This document shows positions 23,385 through 36,759 of a DNA stretch of 64,000 nucleotides, piece by piece (within the stretch, counting starts at the first letter, position 1; the number at the start of each line of letters is the position of its first letter). The notes under the pieces are model-generated. The model did no database searches and was not told where the DNA came from. It saw only the letters and a list, made by a program, of their open reading frames with translations. Origin of the DNA: Podocnemis expansa (Eukaryota > Chordata > Testudines > Podocnemididae). The position numbers and the translations under genes are program-made. Location: NCBI GenBank assembly GCA_007922195.1, contig ML681992.1:400075-464074 (forward strand), given 5' to 3'.

Positions 23385-24850
23385 TGCAAATGTACTAGGA
23401 AGATTATACTACCAGCCTCCTGATCAGAAAAAAAAAATGTACTGAGTGTTGAGGAAGATCAACAAGGCAACTGACTCCAATAGAATAGCAATAATGAATT
23501 ACTTCAACTACCTGCATATGAACTGGTCAAATGGCACAAGAGGACAAGGTCTGGAAAATCAATTTCTTGGTACCTGAAATGATTGCTTTCTGGAGCAGTT
23601 GGTTATAGAACAAACAAGAGCAAGGCTATTTTCAACTTAGTTTGAAAAGCAACACACAGGAATAGCTTCAAAAAGTAACTTTTAATTGAACTGCTAAATA
23701 ATACTAACCACAGTGTAACGAAGTTCAAAGTCCTTGGAGGAAGGCTTCACACTAAACACTAGGACCTGGTGACCATATTTTGAGAGAGAAAGATTTTTTA
23801 AAATTTGATTTTAATTTAAAAAGAGAGGAAATTAGTCAAAAAGACCCTAAAGCAAAAGTATTGGCATTGTAATCCTTAGTCACTGCATGTGAGCAACTTA
23901 AACATACCATAACAGTAATAGAAGGCATTCATATCCCTAAACTAAAAAAGAAAGTAGGATGGCAAGGAGAAAATCAATATGGTTAAATGGCAAGGTTCAA
24001 GATTTTGGTTATTTCAGTCTAAAAGGTATCCTTCAGAAAGCACAAATCCAATCATAGTGAAACAAACAGAAAAGAATATAAATTACAGCAGCTAAAGTGG
24101 AAATTAGGAGGCCTAAAATGGATTTTGAGGAGCAAAGTATCTGTAGATAATTGAACAGAAATAGCCGGGCACTTACAAACAAATACATTATTTCAGTATA
24201 TCAGAATCAAAAAGCCTGTGAGAGAATTGGTGTGTCTGCTGGATTACCAGGTATCTAATGGAACAATTAAAGGACATTGTAGAAAAATTGAATGATTTAT
24301 CTGCAGCAATCTTTACAAGAAATATTGGGGGGATATCCACCCCAAACATACTCTTTTCACATAAAAAAGTTGAGGTACTGTTATAGAATGTGGTCTCAGT
24401 ATAGATCAGTTGATGAACTAAAGAGCAGAAAGTTACTAGGAGTGGGTGATAGACATCAAGAGTTTTGAAAGAATCTAAAAATTAAATGACTGTGCTGCTA
24501 TAAAATATGCACTCATTAAAATCAGCTACTGTATGAGAGGATTAGAGGGTAGTAAATGCACTTATCTTTTAAAAAGTCTGTAAGGGTGATCCAGGGAATT
24601 ATAGTCTAGTGAGCATTACTTCAGTACCAGGAAATTACAATTATAAATAGAATTATAAAACACGTAAAATAACATGATGTGACATCTGATCCAAAGTCCA
24701 TTGAAGTCCATTGACTTCAGTGGGCTTTGGAGTGGTCAGTAAGGACAAACTAGCACAGTCTAGTACTAGTCTGTAAAATAAAATGGTACTTCTGTAGCCT
24801 ACCAGAATTCTTTGAGTGTGTTAACAAACTAATGTGTAATGGGAACCGGT
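23385..24850 (+). mobile_element. CR1 LINE fragment (internal part, decayed)
   Basis: The order of motifs follows the CR1 body as I recall it from turtles: 'gcaactgactccaatagaat', 'ttcaactacctgcatatgaa', 'tttcttggtacctgaaatga', 'gtgatccagggaattatag' and 'agaattctttgagtgtgtta'. Numerous indels and stops leave no intact endonuclease or reverse transcriptase frame. A short palindromic repeat (24687-24731) interrupts it. The 3' end is absent here. Limits are approximate. Confidence 0.6.
24687..24731. repeat. Palindromic interspersed repeat, copy 8, inside the CR1
   Basis: TCCAAAGTCC on the left is mirrored by GGGCTTTGGA on the right around 'attgacttcagt'. Its position between recognisable CR1 segments suggests it inserted into the CR1 copy. 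Confidence 0.55.
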
Positions 24851-24868
24851 TCACACAATACATTTATA

Positions 24869-24889
24869 CTTTTATTTTATTTTATTTTA
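24869..24889. repeat. (TTTTA)n microsatellite
   Basis: About four TTTTA units. Confidence 0.8.
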
Positions 24890-24914
24890 GCAAACTATTC
24901 TGCAAGAAGCTATC

Positions 24915-25005
24915 CAAGGCCTGGTCTATACGCAGAAAAGTTAACTAAGTGATATAATTTTTGGATGTTTGTGGACACTTTTCACATCAGTTTAAACCTT
25001 GGTAG
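24915..25005. repeat. Fragment of a 'GGCCTGGTCTATAC' MITE end
   Basis: AAGGCCTGGTCTATAC resembles the GGCCTGGTCTACAC ends of common reptile MITEs as I recall them. The right end is not recognisable. A similar single end, AAGGCCTTGTCTACACT, lies at 55462-55478. Confidence 0.35.
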
Positions 25006-25689
25006 ATAGGTGAAGCACTGGGGGAAGAGTGGAGGGCACGTAGATGCAGAGGGAGAAGAAACTAGGAGTGAAAGTTATCCTGCAGTTATCCAAGAGAAGT
25101 GTAGGGATTCAGGTAGATGTGAGCTGCAGAAGAGCAGAAACGAAGGGAGGAAGGATTCAGGGTGGAAGTGATGTATAGGAAAAGAGAATGGTGCAGAAAG
25201 AGGGATGTGGGAAAATTTAAATATGAGCAAAGACAGGAACTGGGAGCGGGAGGTGGATAGGAGTTGAGCAGTATAGGGGCAGGCTTGGAGCACAGGAACG
25301 TAATTATCTATAACCACTGGATTATGCTCCCTACCTGGAACCCTGAGTCTCTATATTTCCCTGCCATTGGCAAATAGCCATGAAACACTCTAAAAAAATG
25401 TGTGCGTCTCATTCCCCCCCTCCACGTTAGTTGGTTCATTCAGCAATAATTTTCTCTCTCGCTTTCTGAGCCAATGACCATTTATGCATTTGCCCACAGT
25501 GGAGCAGTTGTTGTGCTAGAAAGAGAAAAAGCAAGATGGTCTTTCTGGCCCAATGCACGGAGCACTCACATGGGAGCTGGGAAACCTTGGGCCCAGTCCT
25601 TCTGCTTCAATCTCTCGCTAATTATTTATCTATAGTGCAAGAGCTTCAAAAGGAGGATCCTTCTGAGAGAACCCCACATCAGAATATAC
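25006..25689. other. Intergenic, purine-rich on the plus strand, no gene
   Basis: Positions 25010-25300 are strongly G+A rich. I see no defined repeat ends or coding frame. Confidence 0.4.
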
Positions 25690-25850
25690 CATGGCTAAGT
25701 ATTTAGAACACACTTCTTAGAGAGCAAAACCCCTGTTCAAATTCTTTTCTCTTTTCTGGAAGAGAAGGAGAAGAATTGAGCCAAGGTCACTGATATTTGT
25801 GGCAAGTGCTAAACCACTGAGCTAAAAGGTTAGGAGGTGGGCACCACAGT
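25690..25850 (-). repeat. tRNA-derived SINE-like fragment
   Basis: On the minus strand TAGCTCAGTGGTTTAGCAC (near 25807-25825) matches a Pol III A box of tRNA type, and a stretch reading AATTTGAACAGGGGTTT follows about 75 bp later as a possible decayed B box. The SINE family is not identified. Confidence 0.45.
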
Positions 25851-26289
25851 CTTCTCCTTTTCCTTTCCCTTTCCCTTTCAGAGTATGTGGCATGGGGCAG
25901 GTGCCTAACTCATTCTTACAAGAAACTCCTCAAGCACCTCAGCTACCTGAGTGCAGATGTCTGTTTCCTGCTGGTGGATTGCTTAGCAGATGTAGCTCCA
26001 TGCAGACTGGTCTTAGGTGTTTATTTCTGAGAGGGCAGGGGTGAGGACAGGCACCATCTCCCTTTCACTAGCTCAAGTAGCTCACCACCTAGCGTGCTGG
26101 ATTTGTGGATTCTAAAATGCTTATCACTGTGCTCATTGCATAGTGAACCCAGGCAGCTAACTTGGCTTTGTGGATTACAGTGTTGTTCCTGTGATTTTCT
26201 AGGTGTCGAAAAGGTACTGTGACAGTCGGTGCAACACCTACATTTCTTTGAGGAGCCCATCCATTAAGTACAGGTATAAATCAGGCTCT

Positions 26290-26465
26290 ATGTGTTGTAA
26301 GTTAGAAAAAAAATAGTGAACATTTTGGGCCTTGTTATATCTGTTGCTCAGTTCCCTAGTTGTGAAATGTGGATAATCACACAGGAGTGTTGTGAAGATA
26401 AGTTCATCTTGCTTCTGAAGCACTCAGATAGCTTTGTGAGAACATCATAGAGAAGCCCATCAGGA
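26290..26465 (+). repeat. MIR-like CORE-SINE
   Basis: The order 'tcagttccctagttgtgaaa', 'tggataatcacac', 'gtgttgtgaagataa', 'gaagcactcagat' and 'catagagaagcc' follows the core and 3' part of MIR-type SINEs. The copy is old. Confidence 0.6.
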
Positions 26466-26610
26466 AACTAATTTTGTAGCATTTGAATAATGGGCATTAA
26501 ATAAGGTCCTAGCTATGTATATTCATTAAAAAGATAAAAGAAATATTAAGTAATTATCCATTCACTGAATGAGGCAGGAATCCTATGAAACAGAGTAAGT
26601 GATCATATCA

Positions 26611-28395
26611 TTAAAACAAACAAGGAGTCCTGTGGCACTTAAAGACTAATAAATGTATTTATTGCATGAGCTTTCATGGGAGAAAATCCCACTTCATCAG
26701 ATGCCTTGAAGATGGGGGAACTTGCAGAGTGGGAGGAAATAAATGCAGGGGAATGTAAGGCTTGGGAACAGGTCAGACTGTAACAGCAAATCAAAACAGT
26801 TGTAAATATTCAAACGCTGGGTAACTGTACATGGAGGGGAATGAGGTCAAATCACCTTTTGTAATGAAAGAAAAAAATCTGATGTCCCTATTAAGTCCTG
26901 AAGCAATGCAACTGAATTTGCAAATAAATTTGATTTCAGCAGCTTCTCTTTGAAGCCCTGACTTAGTATTCATCTGTTTGAGCACTGCAATTAGCAAATC
27001 ATTAATGGAGTGATCACAAAGATTGAAATGCTGACCCTCTGGTTTTAGAGTGTGTGATTTCTGATGTCCAATTTGTGCCCATTTATTCTTTTGCATAGAG
27101 ACTGTCCTCTTTGTCCAATATCTAAGGCAGAGGGGCATTTCTTGTGCGTGATGGCAGAAATCACATTGGTGGATGAGCCTTTGATGGAGTAGCTAGTTTT
27201 ATTAGGTCCTGTAACAGTGTCTTTTGTGCAGATATGTTGGCAAAGCGGGCCGCATGGCTTATTGCAGGGATATGTGCCTGCTTTAATGATTCTGTAGTTG
27301 CTGGTATCTGTTTAAGGTTGAGGGGGCTGCCTGTAAGCAAGGAGAGGTCTGTCTCCCAAAGCTTGAAAGAGTGAGGGATCGTCTTGTAGAATAGGTTGTA
27401 GATCCCTGAGGATGTGCTGTAGAGATCTGACATGGGGGTTGTAGGTGAAAACTAGAAGTGTTCAGTTGTTTTCTTTCTCGGGCTTCTCCTGTAGCAGGTG
27501 ACTTTGTGGTACCCGCCTGGCTCTATCAACATGTTTCTTCACTTCCCCAGCTTGGGTCCTGTAGTTTTAAGAATGTTTGATAGAGATTCTGAAGGTGTCT
27601 GTCTCTATCTGAGGAATCAGAGCAAATGCGGTTATAACGTAGGGCTTGACTGTAGACAATGGATCCTGTGGTGTGTTTAGGATGAAAGTTCGAGAGATGG
27701 AGGTAACTATATCGAGCAGTGGGTTTTTGGTATAGGATGGTACTTATGTGTCAATCCATAATTTGTACTTAAGTGTCCAGAAAGTGGATCTCCTGTGTGT
27801 AGTATTCCAGGTGGTTTAATAGTGGAGTAGAAATTGTTGAAATCTCTGTGGAAATCTTCAGGGGCATTCCTACCATGGGTCCAGATGATGAAGATGTCAT
27901 CCATATAGCATAAGTAGCAGAGAGTTGCTTTCAGATGAGACTTGTGGAAATGGTATTCTAAGTTGGCCATAAAATGTTGGCATATTTTGGGACCATGAGG
28001 GTACCCACAGCAGTGCCGCTGACTTGAAGCTATAAATTATCCTCAAATATGAAACGCTTGTGGGTGAGTACAAAGTCACAAAATTCAGCCAAGAGTTGTG
28101 TTGTGGCATCATCTGGGATGTTTCTTCTAATAGCTTGTAATCCATCCTTATGTGGGATGTTGGTATAAAGAGCTTCTACGTCCAGAGTGGCCAGGATGGT
28201 TTTTTTCTGGAAGCTCACCAATGGACTGGATTTTTCTCAAGAAGTCCTTGGTGTCTCAAAGATAGCGAGGAGTGCTGATAGCATAGGGTCTGAGGAGGGA
28301 GTCCACATAGCCAGATAAGCCTGCTGTAAGAGTGCCAGTGCCTGAGATGATAGGGTGTCCGTGGTTCCTCTTTTTATGGATTTTAGGAAGTAAAG
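26611..28395 (-). mobile_element. Penelope-like retroelement, 5'-truncated copy
   Basis: Read on the minus strand from about 28395 down, it encodes in broken frames: a segment with DVEALYTNIPH (reverse transcriptase motif A), CYMDDIFIIW (the catalytic YxDD motif, near 27890), a linker region, a decayed GIY-YIG-type nuclease region (about 27150-27060) and the C-terminal part ending near 26800. The 3' tail, read on the plus strand as AACAAGGAGTCCTGTGGCAC (26620), is shared with the copies at 57649, 61740 and 53976. Frameshifts and stops make it inactive. Truncation occurs just inside the sequence encoding LPKIHK. Confidence 0.85.
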
Positions 28396-31369
28396 ACCGT
28401 CATAAGGCATACCAATAAGGAGGCTGAATTAATTGCTTGGGCAACCTTGATTTTGGCATTTCCTCATTTCTGAGTGCTAGACTTTGCCATGTTAACATTC
28501 TTTCAACCTAACTTTTTAATGTAATAATGTACAAGTATATACATGTGGTACACTTATGTATACGTAAGTTTATAATATTGTATGCCAATGCATGCACTTA
28601 CCAAGCATATCAAAATCCACTGATATAAATGTATGTACCTTAAAATTAAGTCCACTGTTAAATCTAGAATCTGTTGTAGGTAGAGTCACAGAAACTACTC
28701 CTTCCATTTTTACACTGTGCTTTAAAAAGTATGGTGTTTCATTTAGTGGTTTCAATCTTGGAATCTGAATGTGCATTGCTATCAAACTACATATTTCAGC
28801 TGGTGAATTGTATGCATTGCTAATTCTTATAAAAATGAGTTTTACTAACAGTGATTATTAAATACCGTACTGGTCAATGGCATCAGCCTGATTGTCATCT
28901 AAATTGCTAATACCACAGACAAAGTTTCACAGACGATGAATTCATAGCTACTGGGACAACTAGCTAACAAACTTAATCATAAACTCCTGATGACATGTAA
29001 AAAAAGTAACTTTCCTTTTGACCATACACTGCCAGGAAGAAGAGATGGACACAAGAAGTATAGTGAAAGCAATGTTCCAATTGCTATTAAACGATTGTAG
29101 GGTTAGAAAGCAATCAACTTATTAGACAGTTAACCCAGTGAAATATACACTGATGTCATTTAAGTCAGTCAAAGATAGGGAATGCTACCCTTAAGCCATT
29201 TCATCCTTGGAGTACCAGTTGCTGAGATTTTGTCATGACGGGCTTTAGAGACTTTGTTGAAAGCAATTTCAATGGAATATAGAAAGCAGAAGTCACATTA
29301 GAGAGTGTTTAAGATGGACCTAGGGGAAAGGAACCCCACACAGTGAATGCAGAAGCTGTATTTTGTGAGCTTGGAGAAGAAAAGGAGAAGGGAAATGGAG
29401 TGGTATTTGGAGAAGCAGATTTATGGGTGAGTTTTTGTCTGATACCATCTTTTAACTATTTTCACATGCATTGCCCTTGATTAACAAGTAATTTTTTTTC
29501 TCCTATCTGTAAGCCTTACAATCCTTGATTTTAGAAGTCACATCTGGTTCTTTTTTCCCATCTATCATGCACTAAAAATTCTGCAGATAAATTAGGCTTT
29601 TGGTTACAGTGTGTGCAACCCCATTGTCTTCAAAGTATTCCTTTACTGATACCAACTGTGTGGCTTCAGCAGCTTTTCGCAGATATAACTGAATACAACA
29701 TTGTAAACAATTCATGGGCTAATCCTCAGGAAGGAATAGAATTTTATTTACTTTCTCCTAGCTGCAGCAGTAACATGAGTAAAAAAAATGCAGTAAGACA
29801 TCTTATTTTTGTCACTGAAGTCAACAGATTAAATGGTGAATAAAAACAAGAAATAGAGTTATTGAGTAAAAATGAACTATTTTATAGTCACTTCTCCAAG
29901 AAGAGCAGTATTTTAGCACTTTTACATGCAGTAGTTGAAAACCATTCACTAGTAGTGCGCACATTTATTTGAAACTAACCATTTAGGTGATGGTTTGTTT
30001 CTGTGGACTTTTTTCTTTTGTATACTTCTGTGTGAAGTCCAGCATAAAACTGGTAAATAGCATATGGTAGGTAAGCTTTCAAAATGTTATGTGACATTTT
30101 ACCAACATATCTGTCAAGTAAAAGGTTAGGATTCTCACTTTTTAAAGAAAAACATACCAATTAGCAAAGATGCAAGGCTGTCTAAAGCATGAGGTTTGGA
30201 AAAAGTTTGACATGTTTGTAGCTGCAGTGCAGTTCATTTATGTACATGAGGCTTAACTCAATCTTCTTATGGGAATAAGATGCCCATCAGGCCCAAACCT
30301 CCAATGAGTTGATAATGTTTACAGGAATTACACAGCTCTTGAAAGATGAGATCCTTTCTCCAATATGGCCTCATTAGGTAACTGTATATCCAGTAGCTGC
30401 TTAATTTGGATATTTGTATGCTAAATTGAGGCCTCAGCCTTGCTTTCAGCAGTGTAATCTTCAATTAAATTGATGCCCTTATACTATGCAGGAGAAAAAT
30501 GGGGCTCAAGGGCTTGCTCCTTTAGTTAGCTACCTGCATAATGGGTCCCAGGAGAGGCAAGAAGGTGATGACAGCTCCCTTCACAGGGCTGCCGATTCCC
30601 TTCCTGGGCATTGGCAGACAGAACCAGGGAACAATTTGAACTTTGGTTATTCCCCCTCAACATGTTGATCAGTTGAAGTGAACTGAGCTGAGATGGAGGG
30701 GAAAGATAGTCAGCTACTTGTGCAAAGCAGTAGGAGTCACGAGTGATTATATCTCTAGAAATCTGGCCCAGTCAGCTCCTAGAGTGGTGCTGCTGGGTAC
30801 CACTACCCTTTACTCTAAGCAAATACTTTTGTTACAACTTGTCATAAGTCATTAGACTGAAGTAGTGAAAACCAGAACCAAATGTACCAAAGTGAAACAG
30901 CCTTTTCAAAAGTAACCCTTAACATAAGTTTTAAAGGAAAATATCCCCGCCGCCAAAATAATAAATGAACTAGTATATTATTAAAGCCAAGAGTTAGAAA
31001 GTTTTCAGTGATTTTAGATGCCTTTATTTTTGCCTGCAATAATAAGACACTTTGGAAGGACCTATTTTTAGAAATTGCCTACTACTTGTGTTCTGAAAAT
31101 GAAGACCTTTAAGATGTCTCATTTTGGATACCCAAAACATGAAGCACACAAATCACTAGTCACTTTCAAAAATCACGGTCTTAAAAGTTATCTTTTTTTC
31201 TTAAACTAAACAATAAATTAACCAAATAGTAATTTGAATCTGAAAAACAGAAAAGCATACAAATATTTACATTAGATAGTGTTTCTATCACTAATTATTA
31301 TTTGTTAACTATGTTAACAGTGTTCACATCTACACAAGAAAATGAGAAAATCGTGGCTGCTGCCCCAAG
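28396..31369. other. Intergenic AT-rich DNA, no gene
   Basis: Several short ORFs occur without recognisable family. No repeat with clear ends is seen. Confidence 0.4.
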
Positions 31370-31545
31370 AAGTTCACAAGCCTCTGTTTGCTGGAACCTG
31401 TGAATGGATGATAGGGGATGGATCACTTGATGATTACTGTTCTGCATTTCCTCCGAAGCATTGGCTGCTGTCAGAAGACAGAATACTGGGCTAGATGGAT
31501 CATTGATCTAATCCAACAGGGTCATTTTTCTGTTCTTATAATTTA
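31370..31545 (+). mobile_element. CR1 LINE 3' end
   Basis: The segment carries the conserved CR1 3' UTR order: 'ggatcacttgatgattac', 'agacagaatactgggctaga', 'tggatcattgatctaatcca' and 'cagggtcatttttctgttct'. The sequence stops in the TTCTTAT-type terminal repeat. It is a typical 5'-truncated CR1 insertion. Confidence 0.85.
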
Positions 31546-32290
31546 AAGAAATTAATATAAATTTACTGCTATACTGCTGAATTTTATTATAATATTTTAA
31601 AATGTTAGCAGAAATAACATCTTAACATGCACTCCAAATTAAGATTTGCATTGCAAATAAAATCAGTCTGAAAATCCATATTCTGCACTTGGCTTTAATG
31701 TAATGCATGTAACTGTTAGGTATTCTAAGTTTGGGCAATTCGCTGATGTGCTTGTTCAAGAAATATCTCCATTACAGGGTACAGAAGGAAAGTACATGGT
31801 AATAAAAGGAGTAACGTTTTAAATTAAGGTTCTGTTTGTACTATAGACGTCTAATTTGGATGTCATAAGTCACTGTATATTAATAAAATAGAATGATTAT
31901 ATGTAAAAATGTATAGTTATAGTAATATATAAATATATATGTTCATATTTAAGGACTGTAATTGATTTGTGTCTATCTGTAAACTTCTGTGCTTCTTTAT
32001 ACCTAGTTCATAGTTAACATTTGTGTTGTTATTCCTAAATTAAATGCACATTTGGGAGTTTGAGTTGAAAGTATTTCCAAAGAGGATTAGTTAATTTGAC
32101 TTTAAAACACAAGGTTTGTTGATTCACCATCTCCAGCTGGCTAAGAGACTCCATTCCATCTTGGGAATCAAAGGCATTAGCCTCAACAATTCATGACTTG
32201 TCACCTTTAAACTGGACTACAGCGAGGAAGTATACTTGGGCATGAGGCTTTCAGTGCTTAGGAAACTCCCACTAGTAAAGAACACTACTG
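31546..32290. other. Intergenic AT-rich DNA, no gene
   Basis: Long runs of A and T. No feature identified. Confidence 0.4.
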
Positions 32291-32324
32291 TGCTTTTTGA
32301 CAACACTGGCTATTGTGATTCTAT

Positions 32325-32640
32325 CTGAATTGCCCTATTCTCTCTATGCTGTCTTCCTATAAAATTTCAAATCAGTTCAAGGTCTCAGTCTTTATCTTGA
32401 AGGCATTAAATTTCTTGGTCCCAGGGTATTTAGATCTGCTAAAGCCCTGGGATGAAGATTGTGATTAACAACTTCACGCCTTTGACCCAATAAAGAGTTT
32501 CTGCACTAAGGGTAAAGCTTATCTAAGCAGGAGATGGAGCTTTCTCAGGGACCAACCAAGACTGAGGAAAAAAACTTTCCCACAAAGTAAGGACCACTAC
32601 CAGCTTCACCATCTTCCACTTTAAGTGTAAGGTACATTTT
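32325..32640 (+). mobile_element. L2-like LINE 3' fragment
   Basis: The order of a 'gtcttcctataaaatttcaa' stretch, a 'cattaaatttcttggtccca' stretch and 'ggagatggagctttctcagg' corresponds to the C-terminal reverse transcriptase and 3' UTR of L2-type LINEs. It is the same general type as 1733-2170. Confidence 0.4.
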
Positions 32641-33319
32641 TTTTTTGACCTGCAGTATAGCAACATGAGAGTGGGAGAAAAGAGAAGTGAGAGATGTTAG
32701 TTGGACTGTTAATGTAGTATGCCATTCACATACTGCAGTGATGACCATGGTATAAGAAGCTATACAGAATACAATTGATATAAGGCACAGCACTGATGCA
32801 AACATTTCTGATATATAGTGTTCAGGGAATGAAATGATTGAAGTACATTTAGGTCACCAGAACGAGTGAATGCAGAGGTTATTGATGCAAAGCTTAATCA
32901 TGTAGAAAACTGTCAAATAAGCATATTTTAAGTTACCCTGCCATTATCTTCCCTAAGGAGGGTGGCAATCTTGACTATTATCTCTGTTCTTTAAGAACTC
33001 TATTATATTATATGAGTATTCAATACTTTATGGGCTCAAGATTGAAATTGTAACTATGGAGATTTCCCCCTGTTCCTTACTCAGTTAAAACTCCCTTTGA
33101 CATCAGTGAAAACTTTTCCTGAGTATCTACTTCAGGACTGAGTCTTATGTGACTGAAGCCAAATTAAAGTATTCAGCTACTTGGCAGCCATACCACCACA
33201 TAATCAACTTCATGTAAATACCAAAGAGCCTTGAAATCTGTTGGAATCATGCTTAGACACATTTAATTAATGTATACAGTGCCCTAAAGTGTTGGAGGCA
33301 ATTTACAGCATGATTACAA

Positions 33320-33395
33320 AGTTAAATGGTGACTTTCCGCCACACTGAAGTCAATGGAAATATTCCCATTGACTTCAGTGGGACTAAATTTTCAC
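33320..33395. repeat. Palindromic interspersed repeat, copy 9, perfect 15-bp stem
   Basis: CACTGAAGTCAATGG (33343-33357) and CCATTGACTTCAGTG (33366-33380) are exact inverted complements with an 8-base loop. This is the best-preserved core of the family in the window. Confidence 0.7.
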
Positions 33396-33835
33396 CCACA
33401 GTTCCCATCTCAAAAAGTTTAGAGTATACATATATAATATTACAAATATACAGCTTTTGTGTTTATGCAATAAATAAATATCACCTATCCACATGCTTAA
33501 TACTCAAGATAAGTTGATTGTATTAGCATTAGTAGTCCAGAAAATTTTGTAATTAGTATTTTAAGCTTAGGATTCTATTTGTTTTGTCCATTTTCTTTAG
33601 AATGAAATCTGGAAACACTGTGACAGATTCTACTATACACATTCTCTATTGGGTCAATGGAAAATGACAGGACTATAACAGGATCAGCTAGCATTCAAAT
33701 CCTGAACACATAGAGATGATGATTAATTGACAGAGTGAGCCAAATTGTTCTACTGCTTTGGTTTCACAGTCATGTGTGATTGACATCCATCTCAAATGGG
33801 TTAACTTGCTACAAGCTCAGCTACAGTCTAATTAA

Positions 33836-33911
33836 GGGCCCAATTCTGATTTCAGTGAAGTGTGAGGCAAAAATTCCCATTGGCTTTAGTAGAAGTAGAA
33901 TAGGGTCATTT
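33836..33911. repeat. Palindromic interspersed repeat, copy 10
   Basis: GGGCCCAATTCTGATTTCAG opens the segment, followed by 'aattcccattggcttta' and 'agaatagggtcat'. It is a decayed copy. Confidence 0.5.
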
Positions 33912-36530
33912 TCTGGCAACATCTTTCATAGGTTTAATTGAATTAGAAGATACTCATGTTTTTTAAAAATTGCTTTTTTATAGGGTGAATTTTGATTGTC
34001 AGGGTTAATCTCACCAAAGCAATCATTCCTTCCTATCTAGAGACCTACAATTTTTCAGCTATGTGCAAAGCATACATTCTCACAGTGTATCATGATATCT
34101 ATCTGAACCCTGATCCAGAGTGTCTACACTCACTTTGGCTGTAGCTGAACAAGGGCCTACATTTGTTCAGTCTATCTTAACTACAGAGGATGGAAACTAA
34201 AGCAGGGTAAAATTTTGAAATATAGAATATCATAAATGAATGAGCCGAGCCCTTCCTGAGTGAACTGAGGCTCCAAAGCCACCATAAAATAAATAGATAC
34301 ATAAATAAAAAAATAAAGAATCTTATGATACCATTGATACTATCCATTCAATGTTGCAGAAAAGTGTAAATGACTGTTCATTTTAAGTTGCATGCTGTAT
34401 TTTTTACAATTAAATTAATAATTTAAAAGAATTTTCACTGAATAAATGTGTGTAGTTCATTATCAGGGAAAATCTTGGGGACAAATATTTTAAGCTTTCA
34501 ACATGGAGAATAATCTTCTTGTCATTGAAATCAGCAGGAGTTTTGTCATTCATTTCCAGTTTAGCAGGAATAGGCATGCTGACACTGAAAAAACAAGTTT
34601 TATTTATTTATTTATGTTGTAAATTAGTATGGGTGACTAAAACAGTGATACAATTTACAGTCAAAAATATGAAATCCCTAACATATCAGCCAGAGTAAAA
34701 CACTGAACAGAGTAAAACAACACAAATTATTTAAAATTAAGTATGTAAATATATTTTGCTGTCACATGAAATATTACTCTAATTTGGTTCTGAGATGCAC
34801 TGAAAAGAAGGAGTAGAATATTCTAGCGGATTATGAATTGTCTTTCAAATAACAGACTTTCAATCAAAATATTTAGACTGTTGCTCACTATCCACACTGA
34901 CTCACTAGCACCACAAAGTGGAGAGCAGAGTCGCTGATACCTTTTTTAAAAGATCAGTGCACTAAAACTAACAGGTGTTCATTGAATATAACAGGTTACA
35001 AAAGTGTGTTAATCAGTTTTAGGTGTCACAATATTTCTGGAATGAGGCTATGTTTTAAAAGAAAGAATGCTAAACATGTTCTATCAGTATTTAGATAGAC
35101 TACATTATTCAAAGTACAGGTCTTTAAATGTATGTGAGGTAAGTAAAAAATCATGGTGAACATTTGAATTTGGCACAGTTTGTTCAATAAAACAATCTTA
35201 TGTTAAACATTGGAGGAGATTATTTTTGTCATTTTATGATCTGGTGTTTCTCCATGTTTTATTTTTCTCCCATTATCTTGACAAAATTACTTCAGTATTT
35301 TTTGCCTAGTAGTGTTCCCCCCCTTCCAAGGTAGCAAGAAATCTACAAATTCTGGCACCTGCTTTGGTCATAAAAATCATCTACATGACTGACATGATAT
35401 AACAGTTTGAGGGCTGTTACTGTTAAATAATCAAGTTCCTAGTATATTTTAAGAGGCAAACCTAGTTTAGTTAGGCATTTTTATTTCTTATCTTTGGTTT
35501 TCTTGATCTCTAAATTAAAAGGAAAGCATCAACTGCCACATGTTTATTAGCAGAAAAAAATTACTGATTTGCTGCTACAAGGTTTTCTTCTACTTCCCAT
35601 TGCTTTTGTCAATGACACTGGAAACAGTTACCCTTTGATGCTTCTGATACTATAATGTCATCAGTGATAAAGATTCACAGACTTTAATTTAACTGAGAAA
35701 ACACTGGAGAATCCAGATGTTTAATAACTAAGTCACAGGAATGATTTGTGAGATAAAGTGGTGTGAAATGATCCACATGAAAGAACTCCAAAGAATAAAG
35801 GCTTTTGCTTTTGTTTTGGTTCTTATTTTTGCCCTTCCTCATATTTCCTTCTAGTTTGAGAGAAAGCAGGCTAAAATGATGGCATCTCCCTTCTTTCTGT
35901 TCTTTCTTTCCACATTCCCCTTCTCCTTTCAATTTAGCTGCTTCTCTGCCCTAGGAGCTGTGTTTGGTCGAGAAACACTCCTGACTAAAGAACGGCCATT
36001 TTTCAGAATCATACCTCTCTCTAGGAGAGTGTATGCCTGCTGGGGGATAAGGATTGGGGTCCTTAAATGAGAAAGCTTGGGAACTTGGTGTCTTTACCCA
36101 GTAACTAAGGAGTATTTTTAGTATATGGTAATTAACATATATTAAAATCCTAATATAGATAAGGGAAATGATACTTGCAGTTTTAAAGCATGTTGGATGA
36201 TTGAGATACACTTCAGGGAATGGGGTAAATGGGGAGCCTAACATATATCTTCATCAGCTAACATATTTCAGAACTGCAACTTGCCTTGTCTGTACTAGGC
36301 TGTGTTAGTTATCCCATTAGGTAACAAGGCAAAACACACTTTTCCCTTCTAGTTTTGATGTGGCCAAGGCTAATTCTGGAGGAAAGGGAACCTGGTAAGA
36401 TCTCAGTTATTTACTTTGCTTGGAGTAGACTGATCCATACCATATTTGAGTATGCTTCACAGAGAGTAAAATACTATGCCATGTGAAGAAAACTATCAGT
36501 ATGAGGTTCATAATTATTATTTATACAGTG
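33912..36530. other. Intergenic AT-rich DNA, no gene
   Basis: No coding frame or defined element is seen. A degenerate palindromic-repeat piece may lie near 34520-34560. Confidence 0.4.
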
Positions 36531-36598
36531 TCACTGGCATGCTTGCTTTATTGACATGTAAGTATTCACTGGCATGCTTGCTTTACTGACATGTAAGT
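36531..36598. repeat. Recent tandem duplication, 35-bp period
   Basis: The 33-bp unit at 36531-36563 (TCACTGGCATGCTTGC...) recurs at 36566-36598 with a single T/C difference, separated by AT. It is a local duplication. Confidence 0.95.
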
Positions 36599-36759
36599 GA
36601 ACAAAGTTCTTGACCCAAAGTACTCACAATATAAATCTCTTAAAAAAATAAACCAAATGAACAGAGGAGGGAGGATGCATCATAAAGGCAAATGACTGAG
36701 CTGTGTGTTTTGCATGTGTCTTTTTACTTCTATTTTTTATCCTTTTCCTATAACCAAAT

